In this document: in pieces, positions 23,701-35,714 of the stretch | Layout: the number at the start of each line of letters is the position of its first letter | Numbering within the stretch: position 1 is the stretch's first letter | Assembly (NCBI GenBank): GCA_037367405.1 | Contig: JAZKJV010002317.1 | Location: 310,001 to 374,000 of the forward strand | Origin: Ottelia alismoides | Lineage: Eukaryota; Streptophyta; Magnoliopsida; Alismatales; Hydrocharitaceae | Reading direction: 5' to 3' | Length of the DNA: 64,000 nucleotides | The notes under the pieces: model-generated | What the model saw: the letters and a program-made list of their open reading frames with translations, nothing else | What the model was told of the DNA's origin: nothing | Database searches by the model: none | Position numbers and translations under genes: made by a program

Positions 23701-24803
23701 ATATTATACAAAGGGGCCCAAAAATCCAAGTTTTGCATACGAGCTCCGAATTGTGTGAAATTGGTCTCATTTTAAAGGTCTCTAAATATGTATTATTCTG
23801 AAGGTGAGCAGACCTAATTTGGAGGTTGTATGAGAGGGATATGTGCATTCTAAGGTCTAGGTTCTTCAACTGGGCTTGGGGCTTTATTGGGCAATTTACA
23901 GGATAGGGATTTTTGGCCTTCTTCCGTATATTATTAACTAGTAATATACACAGTATAAGGAAGGTGTTATTTGGTTTTAGAGGGGATATAAAATACAGAT
24001 CATTAGATGAATTATTGGGAGTATTTTACAAGTGAATTTTACAAATGAATTGGCTTCTTATTTAATGCAATTGTGAAGGCTAAAATGCATGTATTGTGGA
24101 TTTATGCATGAAAGCTATTTATGCCAGATAAAGGGAAATATGATGCTAAATACTCGGGAACAAGGCTCTATTTTCAACTTTAAGAGTGATGAATCACAGA
24201 TCTAGATGAGATCTAGATGAGATCTACAATTTTTCTGTTGACCAAAAATGGCGAGTCAAATATGATACAAAAATACAAGAGTACAAATATGCATACATAT
24301 ATTATACAAAGGGGCCCAAAACCCCAAGTTTTACATACGAGCTCCAAATTGAGTGAAATTGGTCTCATTTCAAAGGTCTCTAAATATGTATTATTCTGAA
24401 GGTGAGCAGACCTAATTCAGAGGTTATATGAGAGGGATATGTGCATTCTAAGGTCTAGGTTCTTCAACTGGGCTTGGGGCTTTATTGGGCAATTTACAAG
24501 ATAGGGATTTTTGGCCTTCTTCCTTATATTATTAACTAGTAATATACACAGTATAAGGAAGGTGTTATTGTTTTAGAGGGGATATAAAATACAGATCATT
24601 AGGTGAATTATTGGGAGTATTTTACAAGTGAATTTTACAAATGAATTGGCTTCTTATTTAATGCAATTGTGAAGGCTAAAATGCATGTATTGTGGATTTA
24701 TGCATGAAAGCTATTTATGCCAGATAAAGGGAAATATGATGCTAAATACTCGGGAACAAGGCTCTATTTTCAACTTTAAGAGCGATGAATCATAGATTCA
24801 TCA
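20711..24803 (-). repeat. 3' LTR of element A
   Basis: The LTR begins TGACGAGCGTC on the + strand and ends GATTCATCA next to the polypurine tract. It aligns with 53507-57089 apart from several indels. The largest is a ~595-base tandem duplication at 23609-24800 that the 5' LTR lacks. The GC-rich middle (21640-23540) contains many overlapping short frames on both strands without recognisable products. An (AAG)n run lies at 22566-22586. No gene is called. Confidence 0.9.
23609..24800 (-). repeat. ~595-base tandem duplication in the 3' LTR of A
   Basis: The sequence from about 23613 to 24203 is repeated from about 24208 onward with few differences. For example, GGCGAGTCAAATATGATAC occurs at 23652 and at 24250. 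The first copy runs to GATGAATCACAGAT, a few bases short of the LTR terminus, then jumps back at CTAGATGAGATCTAGATGAG. The breakpoint lies in an AGATCTAGATGAG-type short repeat. The 5' LTR has only one copy, so the event followed, or occurred late in, reverse transcription. Confidence 0.9.
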
Positions 24804-25941
24804 ACCCCCTATACTTAAACCTTGCTCTTCCTCGAGCAACTAAAATGAAATGCAATAATGAAATGAGATTGGGTTTCGTACCAAGGTCATGAACAAAAGT
24901 TGAAAATGGAGCTTGACTCGACCTTTGGATTGATTGTGTGGCAGAACCATATTGGGATCTGAACTTAAGACCTAACAAACTTCAAGTTCCGCGAGTCTTC
25001 TATTCAAGACTCCTTAATAGTCAGGTCAGAACAAATCTTCAGACACAAATTTTTGATGACTATGATTCTTACTTGTACTGTGTAAGTGTAAAATAACTCT
25101 CCACATCAGAAATGGCTCAGAACCAGCCTCCTCTAGCAAGGTAACTCTAATTCCCCGTTCCAGTAACTCTTTCATCGAGGAGCGGGGTATTCCCTTCTAA
25201 GTTCAAGTGTGACCAGCTCAAGAGGATGGGGTAGAGAAAAGAATGGATGGTAGCCTGTGTAGCTACCTATCCGGGGATGCTTGACCAGTGTAGCCAAGTC
25301 ATCCAGCTGCAGACTTCTTGCTAATATACATACTACGACAGGTATTTCATTTTCTAGTCTGGCCTGTCTACTTTTTTGGAGTTCTTGTAATTTCTTTTTC
25401 CCTTTTTTTGTTTGGAACAAGGTGCAGCATGTACATCAGGAGTTTTTTCCTCTTGAGCCAGTATATCCCAGTTCCTATAAATTAAGTCACTCGACCTAAG
25501 AAATGTTAACTCCAGTTTCTATAAAGTTCCTCTGAAATTAGGTGGATTAAGGTTAAATCAAGTCCATCCTCAATATCTACTCATAACTTGGTTTAGAACC
25601 CACTAGATTTTCACCTTGCATATGCAAGATATGCAGATGAGATGCAGATGACATGCTATGTAGAGGGATGAAATGCAAGACTCTTTTTCTTTCTTCTCAA
25701 ATGTAGAGATAAGAAGCCTTTGATTTTGATTTTTCCATATATGTATATATATATTGTTTTTTTCACAAGAATTTGGTATACCTCCTATGGTACAAGTGTT
25801 TTATAAGTATTATACAGATTATACAAATGTATTTTACCAAAAAATTCTCCAATTTTACCCATCCCATAAGTATTACGTAATATAGACAAGAAATATGTGA
25901 AAGTACGAGCTATGGGTAAAGTATATATGTAATATATACAC
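24804..25941 (-). other. Polypurine tract and 3' noncoding region of A
   Basis: The tract reads TTTAAGTATAGGGGGT on the - strand (24804-24819), directly before the LTR. Upstream in the sense direction is about 1.1 kb alignable in patches with G (1440-2580) and with each B repeat unit. One example is + strand ACCAGTGTAGCCAAGTC at 25284 against ACCGGTGTAGCTAAGTC in B. No convincing reading frame is shared, so I do not call an env-like gene. Confidence 0.75.
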
Positions 25942-26317
25942 GCCCTCTATATTTAGAGTGTGCTATGTCCTCAGAGCATGAAAAACGAGGAAAAAGACAT
26001 AGCTCGTGCTAAGCGTAAGAGAGCCTAAGGAGCAAAAATGTATAGAAGTCGTCCTGCCCCCTATACTTAGGCTCTGGCAGCCTAAGTGTAGAAGAAGATC
26101 AAAAATGAGGCGAATGAGGTTAGGAGGAGAAATGGATGAATAGATACAAGGCGGACATTGGTCCCCCCTATACTTAGGCTCGGGTCAGCCAAGCCTAAGT
26201 ATAGGACTGGAGTAAGTATGAGGACCGATGTGATCTGGAGGATGTACAGTGAACAGACTCAGTTGACTCACCCCCTCCCCCACCCTATACTTAGGATATG
26301 GTCATCCTAAGTATAGT
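25942..26317 (-). repeat. Stem-loop array with polypurine-tract copies, element A
   Basis: Short stem-loops lie at 26281-26317, 26163-26206 and 26057-26092, and a long one at 25942-26018, in sense order. On the + strand the arms read CCCTATACTTAGGAT with ATCCTAAGTATAG, and CCCTATACTTAGGCT with AGCCTAAGTGTAG. The long one has an outer pair and an inner pair, GCTATGTCCTC with GAGGAAAAAGACATAGC. The array starts about 130 bases after the integrase stop. Confidence 0.87.
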
Positions 26318-26449
26318 CCTAGATAAATATACATGAATGTTGGGGTGAATGATTATAGCTGAGGGAGGGAGGGTTAGAATGTGCAGGAATGATGGATATA
26401 TACAAGGATCATGGTCTGAATCTTTCCAAATGCTGCTGATGGCCAGAGT

Positions 26450-27794
26450 TTACTGTTGTAAGGTCTCATGCGCGGCTCGATGTGTGTCTGCTGAATCTGT
26501 CTCACACATGAATACAATCTCCTCAACATGGACTAACTGCTCATTGGTTTCGACGAAGTGCTTCAACAGTTGTCCATTCACTAGGAATGTTGGTGCGTCA
26601 TCTACGGGATCTGAGATCTTGACACATCCACTATCATGCACCGTACGGACAACGAACGGGCCCGTCCACTTGGACTTCAATTTTCCTTGGAAGACTTTCA
26701 GCCTTGCATTGAACAACCATACCTTCTGTCCAGGAACAAAGGTCTTTCGTCTGATATATCAATCGTGCCAATGCTTCACTTTGTCCTTGTACACCAATCT
26801 GTTGTCTTATGCTCAGTTTCTGACTTCCACAAGCTCATTCAGATCCATTTCTCACTGCTTCTGCCCAAGGTGTGTGTTCCAATTGACCTTCTTGATTGCC
26901 CATTTTGACTTGTGCACTAATTCTGTGGGCAAATGGCACGGCTTCTTGAATACCATTCGGAATGGGGAGGTTCATAATGGTGTCTTGTAAGCTGTCCTAT
27001 AAGCCCATAGGACCTGGTCTATGATCTGAGACCGGTCCTTCCTGTCAGGATGGACAAGCTTTTGCAATATTGTTTCCACCTCCCTATTCGACATCTCAGC
27101 CATACCATTAGTTTGTGGGTGGTAAGGGCTAGCGACATGGTCTTCGATGACATAGTCCATCGGATTTCCTTCACATCTCTGTTTACAAAGTGGCTACCCC
27201 CATCCGATATCAACATCTTGGAGATCCCGAACCTAGAGATGATATGATCTCTGATGGATATACAGACAGTCCTGCTATCTACGGCTCGGGTTGGGATAGC
27301 CTCCACCCACCTAGACAGGTAGTCTACCGCAAGAAGGATGTACTCGAATCCATGGCTAACAGGGAATGGGACCATGAAGTCGATGCCCCAGGCGTCAAAG
27401 GCATCACAAATGATGATAGGCTGCATCGCCATCTCATCCTTGGAACCAATGGTTTCTCCCATTCTCTGGCATATTGAGCACGACTTCGCAAAGGTGATGG
27501 CATCGCGAAACAGAGTCGGCCAGTAAAAGCCACACTGAAGTACCTTCCATGCGGTCCTCTTCCTGGAGTGGTGTCCTCCTACCTCCAAGTTGTGGCATAG
27601 AGAAAGGACACTCTGTTATTCCTCCTGGGGAATACACCGTCTCCAGACACAATCTGGTCCTTCAAAGAAAAGGATCGGATCCTCCCAATGGTAGTGTCTA
27701 GCATCCGACTTTAGTCGGTCAATGTGGCTCTTGAGCCAATTTTCGGGAACCTTCTTGGAGACAAGATAGTTCACGATATTGACATACCATGGGA
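26450..27794 (-). pseudogene. pol 3' part of A: integrase
   Basis: This continues the pol frame of A across the B insertion (SLPWYVNIVNYLV at the junction). The zinc finger has LEVGGHHSRKR and CSICQRMGE. The DDE core has WGIDFMVPFPVSHG (first Asp), MLISDGGSHF (second Asp) and SPYHPQTNGMAEMSNREV (region of the third acidic residue). All three catalytic positions are thus still readable, unlike in B and E. A frameshift falls near 27160, between the second and third. The tail has ARLKVFQGKLKSKW and FLVNGQLLKHFV. The family ends near this tail, and the stop is just left of 26450. Confidence 0.88.
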
Positions 27795-27799
27795 GTGAG

Positions 27800-30700
27800 T
27801 GATGCGGCTAAAATCCAATCGCGGCTTCTGATGTAAAAAAATGTTGGTGTAGAAAAGCCGCGAAGAGATCTCAGTCGATCAAACAAATTCGGTTTTTAGA
27901 AAAACCTACACTATAAATTTTACTAGGTGAGTGTGCTTGGGTCGAACTCAAGGAGGCAGAATAGAGTGCTTTAATTTTTTAAGAGAAAATATTTTCGCGG
28001 TTTTATTTTAACTCTTCTTAAAGTGATTAGAGAAAAGCTACAATTTTTAGGGCTTTTATATAAATTTTTATTTGATTTTAAAATTTTTCCAATTTTTATT
28101 TAATTTTTCAAAGTTATATTTTTCACAAAATTTATTTATGATATAATAGGGAAAATATAGGTGAAATAGATGGTACTATATAATAGGTGAACGGGACGAG
28201 CAATGGGCTCGAACAAGCACACGAAAACAAAGCAAAATGAAGACGATTTGCGACGAATTAAAACACGATAAAAACATGAGAAAAATACACGAAAAATTGA
28301 AAAACTCGCGCAGGTAGTTGTGTAACTACCCCAAGAAAATCTACAAAAAATGGATCAAAATAGGTCCAAAAATCCCCTACAGCCCAAGGGTATAAGCGCA
28401 AGAAAAGTAATTAAAAAGTTCTGCAAAATGGTCCTTAACAGGGACTGTTTTGAGAGGAAAATAAAATGTTTTACATTTAGGTCACTATGGAGGGACCTAA
28501 ATGCAAATCTGGAAACTTTTTGGAGCAGGAATTAATATCTGGAAGCCGCTGGGTTTATTATGCAATTTCTCCACCGGTTCAGACTGACGGTTGAGATTAT
28601 AACGTAGAGGCGCTGATCGAACGCTTCCGCACACGCCACGTGTCAGCAGCCTATGCGCCTGGAGCTCTGCAACTGTTCTTGAGTTTGTTGTGCAACTGCC
28701 GATGAAGGCTTCTTCCCCGGATTTTCACGATCAGCTGACGAAGGCTTTGGAGCTCCGACGGGGCCAGAGGGGTGGAGGAGCCACCCCTCGAGCTCTCCCA
28801 TGATGGTAGGTGGTCGGAGATGGCTCCGGTCGGTGGAAGAAGCTTAATGAAGATGGAGGATCATACTTCTCTGTTCTGATGAAAGATTGTTGTGGCTCTT
28901 TTAGATCGGATTTCTTTGAGGATTGAATACTCCAGATGCTTCAGAATGGCTCCTGATGGAAGACGAATCTGCAAATATGAAACGTATATGCTCGATTCTC
29001 AAAGAATAGGCTCAAAGGTTATAAATCAGCAAGCTCAAAACATGGCATTTCCAGTTTAAATGAGAATTGTGTGAAAACGTAGGAAAAAAGGGAAACACGA
29101 TTCGAGATTGATTTGAAACGAAAAGAGGAGTGATTTGATTTGGCGATTAAGAGGAATGATTAAGCGTCCTAATGACGTCTTAACCTCGCTAATGGATACA
29201 CGAAGATCGAGGAAGAAATTCGAGAAAGGTGGATGAATAGGTCTGGGAGTTCAGAGGTGTATTACCTCGAATGGCTGCTCGATGATCGACCTTCGCCGGA
29301 GCTGAACGCGACGATGTGTCGACAATGCAAGGCAGCAAGGTGCCTTGGAACCTACTCCGATGTTCCCTCCTCCACGCGAGCTTGCGTGGTCGGAGCTGTC
29401 ACCTCCAAGTCAGGCGGAGCGAAGCTAGAAAGAATGAGGGTCGGCCACTGGAACTGGAATGTTTCAGGAGGTTGGAAAGTTGGTTAAAAATGGCGACCTT
29501 TGGGGGTTTTTATAGATCAGATTCGTGGGCTCCAAGTAAAATCCAAGGGTGGGCGACGATCTTGGTAGTTAGGAAAAGAAGATCAAGGGTTGAAATTGCC
29601 TGGAGGAGCTAAGATGCGCGCGGGAGAAATTGGTGAAGTCGGCTGGTTAGAACAGTCTGGCTAACAGACTTCTTGAGGGAGATGCACCAGGTGTTGACAA
29701 ATGTCAGCACCTGGTAGGCCAGATGCTTAAAATGCTTGAAAATTCAATAATAAATAATAAATAAGGTTATTTTAAATAGGTATAAATACAAGAAATGTAA
29801 ATAATTAAATAGTCTTAATTATGGAATAAATACTTTTTACAAATAGTAAATATTATTTGAGATACAAATATTATATTAATAAATATGTATATATAAATAG
29901 GTTTTGGATTTTTAATTTAATAAATAATTAATTAAAAATTAATTTTATATTTTCTTAATTATTAGAACAATAAATAAGAGTTGTGTGAATTTTTGGAGAT
30001 TTTAATAAATTAATTTACATATATTAATAAATATGGGTATAAGTTATACAATTCTTTTTTACCTAAAATTTAGGGTTTTTGATTTTATTAAAATAATAAA
30101 TAAGCTCCAAAAATTATGAAATAAATTAGGGTGAAAATAAAAGATCATGAAATAATTAGAAATTATAAAATTACTAAAACTATAAATAAGGTGTTCTACA
30201 TAAAATAAATATCCCAGAAACCCCGTTGTCATTTGGTCCCAAAATCGACTTTTTACAAACGGACTCCGAATTCAATGAAACCACCTTTATTAATTAGAGA
30301 ATATTATCTTATGAACTTTAAAGGTGAGTAGAGTGAAATTGGAGTTCGTATGAAGAAGTTATGATGTTCAGAAATTGAGAATTTGATAATTTATAAGTAG
30401 GATTTCTTGGTATATATACATGGTAGTATTTTTAACTTATTATTATATTTTTATTCACATTTTTAGAAATAATTAGGAAAAGAGTTTGGTTGAAAAATAT
30501 GTGCATATGAATTAAATAAAATTTGTTGAAGTTTTGTATTTATTTGGTAATTAGTGATAAATATATAAAGTGGGGTTTAATTTATTTTTAGGGTTTTCTT
30601 TCCTTATCTCCCCCTACTTATTGGTTTGTCGACCAATTCATGCTGACTTGGTCTCGGGGTTTAGGTTATATAAATATATCTTGCAGTTATATTTATATTT

Positions 30701-30920
30701 ATAAGTCATATTGTACATATTTACATATTCACAATTTGCCTTCTTTTCTTTTCTTTATTTTTATTCTTTTATGTATTAACATGTTTTTATGCTTAAAAGT
30801 GAATATTTATTCATGAATGAAATTTGAGTAAAAGATGGAAATTAATGACTATTTACATGTATTTGTTAAGGGTTTTAAGACAAAATGCGACAGAAAAGTT
30901 AATGAATCATGGATTCATCA
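27800..30920 (-). repeat. 3' LTR of element B
   Basis: This is collinear with 43924-47045 with scattered substitutions and small indels. The GC-rich part lies at 28550-29720 and an AT-rich part at 29720-30560. An imperfect inverted pair lies at 30261-30290 and 30318-30348 (GGACTCCGAATTC with GAAATTGGAGTTCG). Related pairs appear in other LTRs here. Short frames at 29233-29612 are mirrored in the other LTR as frame-shifted versions and are not genes. Confidence 0.93.
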
Positions 30921-33900
30921 ACCACCTATACTTAAACTTTGCTAGTCCCTTAGCAAACACTTATTTGAAAAATAAGGGAAAATAAGAAAGTTCGAAGGAA
31001 TTTGTTTTCCTAAACCAATTCATGAGAATAGACAAAGGACAGAGCTCGATCGGGCCTGAAACAAGCATTTTGTCGGAGCCTTAACTAAGATTAGGATTTT
31101 ATCCTCAAACAGTCCTCAAGTTCCAATAATCCTTATTCAAGATCACTTCATCGGCTATTTCAGACTCACTTATTCATATCGTAAACTGTATCATCCTTGA
31201 AGTCAACTTGTACAGTGTGTGAATTGATTTAGCTCTTCCTGCTTAGAGAACCGAAGAAACCGTCCATCCCGGCTATACACTTCTATTGCTTCCTCATCCA
31301 ACTACTATTTCCTCGGGGAGGGAGGTATTCCCTTCTAAGGTCAGTTCTGTTATGTAAGCAATCAAATATAAAAAGAAGACAGAAGAATGAGAAAAGAAGT
31401 GGAGTGCGACCAGTGTAGACGCATCTCCTTGTGAAGCTCAACCGGTGTAGCTAAGTCTCCACTAAGATGTGCAGGCATTTTTGGTTGAAGCTCGGACCAT
31501 TGTGGTCGTATTTGTATTTGGTGGCTTCTTCTTTGATTTGACTTTGTAATTTGCTTGCACTGCATTCATCTTTTTATGCCTCGACGGATATAGCATCTTT
31601 TGTTCCGTCCCTTTTTTGAGGTCTTAGAAAAAATTGTGTCAGCAGATCCATCCCTCATCCGAAGCAACTATCGCAACCCCAATCTCTCTCGTCTTTAGAC
31701 TTCAATGCCGCAAAGATAAGGATAGAAATGCACTACTGAGATGTACTTCCCTTCGCAACTCCATGCAAGTCGAGCTAAGTACGGAGTGCATGTGTTCAAG
31801 ATTGGTTCACTAGTGTAGAGTTGTACGGATGACACCAAATGGTCTACTTGAGCACATATGACTTGATTTCCCGAATATGATATTATGGAACCCAAAGATT
31901 TAAGTCACAGACCTGAAGAGTCTAAATTCCAGATCCTAACTAGGCTCCTTACAATGGAAGTTAAAAGCTGTGATCAAGCTCCGTCTTTTAGACTAGACTC
32001 AATCGTTAATTCCGGAAATCAAACTTATTCTGAAAAATGCGAATGCAAATGCAACCATGTTTTTGTGAAGTATATTTTCTGAATTTTACTCGTTTTTATG
32101 GATTTTTACAGCTTTTGTAATTTTTATGATGTTTTTAGGACTTTGTATTTATTTGGTAATTAGTGATAAATATAAAAAGTGGGGTTTAATTTATTTTTAG
32201 GGTTTTCTTTCCTTATCTCCCCCTACTTATTGGTTTGTCGACCAATTCATGCTGACTTGGTCTCGGGGTTTAGGTTATATAAATATATCTTGCAGTTATA
32301 TTTATATTTATAAGTCATATTGTACATATTTACATATTCACAATTTGCCTTCTTTTCTTTTCTTTATTTTTATTCTTTTATGTATTAACATGTTTTTATG
32401 CTTAAAAGTGAATATTTATTCATGAATGAAATTTGAGTAAAAGATGGAAATTAATGACTATTTACATGTATTTGTTAAGGATTTTAAGACAAAATGCGAC
32501 AGAAAAGTTAATGAATCATGGATTCATCAACCCCATATACTTAAACTTTGCTAGTCCCTTAGCAAACACTTATTTGAAAAATAGGGGAAAATAAGAAAGT
32601 TAGAATGAATTTGTTTTCCTAAACCAATTCATGAGAACAGACAAAGGACAGAGCTCGATCGGGCCTGAAACAAGCATTCTGTCGGAGCCTTAACTAAGAT
32701 TAGGATTTTATCCTCAACAGTCCTCAAGTTCCAATATTCCTTATTCAAGATCACTTCATCGGCTATTTCAGACTCACTTATTCATATCGCAAACTCTATC
32801 ATCCTAGAAGTCAACTTGTACAGTGTGTGAATTGATTTAGCTCTTCCTGCTTAGAGAACCGAAGAAACCGTCCATCCCGGCTATACACTTCTATTGCTTC
32901 CTCATCCAGCTACTATTTCCTCGGGGAGGGAGATATTCCCTTCTAAGGTCAGTTCTGCTATGTAAGAAATCGAATATAGAAAGAAGACAGAAGAATGAGA
33001 AAAGAAGTGGAGTGCGACCAGTGTAGACGCATCTCCTTGTGAAGCTCAACCGGTGTAGCTAAGTCTCCACTAAGATGTGCAGGCATTTTTGGTGGAAGCT
33101 TGGACCATTGCGGTCGTATTTGTATTTGGTGGCTTCTTCTTTGATTTGACTTTGTAATTTGCTTGCACTGCATTCATCTTTTTATGCCTCGACGGATATA
33201 GCATCTTTTGTTCCGTCCCTTTTTTGAGGTTTTAGAAAAAATTGTGTTAGCAGATCCATCCCTCATCCGAAGCAACTATCGCAACCCCAATCTCTCCTGT
33301 CTTTAGAATTCAATGCCGCAAAGATAAGGATAGAAACGCACTACTAAGATGTACTGCCCTTCGCAACTCCATGCAAGTCGAGCTAAGTACGGAGTGCATG
33401 TGTTCAAGATTGGTTCACTAGTGTAGAGTTGTACGGATGACACCAAATGGTCTACTGGAGCACATATGACTTGATTTCCCGAATATGGTATTATGGAACC
33501 CAAAGATTTAAGTCACAGACCTGAAGAGTCTAAATTCCAGATCCTAACTAGGCTCCTTACAATGGAAGTTAAAAGCTGTGATCAAGCTCCGTCTTTTAGA
33601 CTAGACTCAATCGTTAATTCCGGAAATCAAACTTATTCTGAAAAATGCGAATGCAAATGCAACCATATTTTTGTGAAGTATATTTTCTGAATTTTACTCA
33701 TTTTTATGGATTTTTACGGCTTTTGTAATTTTTATGATTTTTTAGGACTTTGTACTTATTTGGTAATTAGTGATAAATATATAAAGTGGGGTTATCTCCC
33801 CCTACTTATTGGTTTGTCGATCAATTCATGATGACTTGGTCTCGGGGTTTAGGTTATATAAATATATCTTATAGTTATATTTATAAGTCATATTGTACAT

Positions 33901-35325
33901 ATTTACATATTCACAATTTGCCTTCTTTTCTTTTCTTTATTTTTATTCTTTTATGTATTAACATGTTTTTATGCTTAAAAGTGAATATTTATTCATGAAT
34001 GAAATTTGAGTAAAAGATGGAAATTAATGACTATTTACATGTATTTGTTGAGGGTTTTAACACAAAATGCGACAGAAAAGTTAATGAATCATGGATTCAT
34101 CAACCCCCTATACTTAAACTTTGCTAGTCCCTTAGCAAACACTTATTTGAAAAATAAGGGAAAATAAGAAAGTTAGAATGAATTTGTTTTCCTAAACCAA
34201 TTCATGAGAACAGACAAAGGACAGAGCTCGATCGGGCCTGAAACAAGCATTTCGTCGGAGCCTTAACTAAGATTAGGATTTTATCCTCAACAGCCCTCAA
34301 GTTCCAATAATCCTTATTCAAGATCACTTCATCGGTTATTTCAGACTCACTTATTCATATCGCAAACTCTATCATCCTTGAAGTCAACTTGTATAGTGTG
34401 TGAATTGATTTAGCTCTTCCTGCTTAGAGAACCGAAGAAACCGTCCATCCCAGCTATACACTTCTATTGCTTGCTCATCCAGCTACTATTTCCTCGGGGA
34501 GGGAGGTATTCCCTTCTAAGGTCAGTTCTGCTATGTAAGAAATCGAATATAGAAAGAAGACAGAAGAATGAGAAAAGAAGTGGAGTACGACCAGTGTAGA
34601 TGCATCTCCTTGTGAAGCTCAACCGGTGTAGCTAAGTCTCCACTAAGATGTGCAGGCATTTTTGGTGGAAGCTCGGACCATTGTGGTCGTATTTGTATTT
34701 GGTGGCTTCTTCTTTGATTTGAATTTGTAATTTGCTTGCACTGCATTCATCTTTTTATGCCTCGACGGATATAGCATCTTTTGTTCCGTCCCTTTTTCGA
34801 GGTCTTAGAAAAAATTGTGTCAGCAGATCCATCCCTCATCCGAAGCAACTATCGCAACCCCAATCTCTCCCGTCTTTAGACTTCAATGACGCAAAGATAA
34901 GGATAGAAACGCACTACTAAGATGTACTGCCCTTCGCAACTCCATGCAAGTCGAGCTAAGTACGGAGTGCATGTGTTCAAGATTGGTTCACTAGTGTAGA
35001 GTTGTACGGATGACACCAAATGGTCTACTTGAGCACATATGACTTGATTTCCCGAATATGGTATTATGGAAACCAAAGATTTAAGTCACAGACCTGAAGA
35101 ATCTAAATTCCAGATCCTAACTAGGCTCCTTACAATGGAAGTTAAAAGCTGTGATCAAGCTCTGTCTTTTAGACTAGACTCAATCGTTAATTCCGGAAAT
35201 CAAACTTATTCTGAAAAATGCGAATGCAAATGCAACCATGTTTTTGTGAAGTATATTTTCTGAATTTTACTCGTTTTTATGGATTTTTACGGGCTTTTGT
35301 AATTTTTATGATTTTTTTAGGACTT
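30921..35325 (-). repeat. Three-fold repeat of 3' noncoding block, with polypurine tract and LTR-edge pieces
   Basis: Each unit is about 1.2 kb of 3' internal sequence. Units 2 and 3 are separated from the previous one by a ~350-385-base piece identical in kind to the last part of the LTR (GTATTTATTTGGTAATTAG to GATTCATCA). LTR-type ends with an adjoining polypurine tract occur at 30920, 32529 and 34102, giving periods of 1609 and 1573 bases. The third LTR piece lacks about 30 bases. Small frames repeat with the DNA (31362, 32958 and 34531; 31695, 33303 and 34876) and are by-products. The units are very similar, so the amplification is recent or has been homogenised. Confidence 0.95.
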
Positions 35326-35714
35326 TGTATTTTTATGGATTTTCTGATTTTTATAAACAAGTTATTTTTATACATGGGTTTTACAAGATATATTTTATTT
35401 AGGTTAAATATATAATGTATTTTACAGATTTTATTTACAAGTGATTTTACAAGGATTAAATAATTTTTACATGTGTTTTAATAAATAGGATTTTAAGTAA
35501 ATATTATACAAATTTTAAATACATATTTTAGTTACAGATTTTAAATACAAATTTTAAACATATTTTACTTATTTACAAGGATTTTATAAGTAATAAATGA
35601 ATTTATAAATAGATTTTAATATTAACCCTCACCCACTTTTTATGGATTTTATAGATATAGAAAATACATAAAAGTACGAGTTATGGACAAAAGTATATAT
35701 ATAATATATACGCA
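35326..35714 (-). other. AT-rich stretch between repeat block and hairpin array of B
   Basis: Low-complexity sequence rich in ATTTTA and TTTTACA. No gene or clear signal is visible. Confidence 0.7.

Noticed and set aside
24804..26340. env-like gene between integrase and 3' LTR
   Set aside because: No continuous frame, signal peptide or membrane segment is seen in A, B or G. Only short similar stretches remain.
26349..26990. 213-residue + strand open frame
   Set aside because: It is antisense to the integrase tail of element A, whose protein motifs are clear on the - strand.
28550..29700. Host gene fragment captured in the LTR of B
   Set aside because: Possible from base composition, but the frames differ between the two LTRs and no domain is recognisable.
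31362..35263. Family of three similar 65-71-residue proteins
   Set aside because: They repeat only because the underlying DNA is triplicated. They use alternative starts, lie on both strands and have no family signature.
30921..35325. Centromeric satellite array
   Set aside because: Only three units are present, each made of retrotransposon 3' region and LTR edge, confined inside element B.
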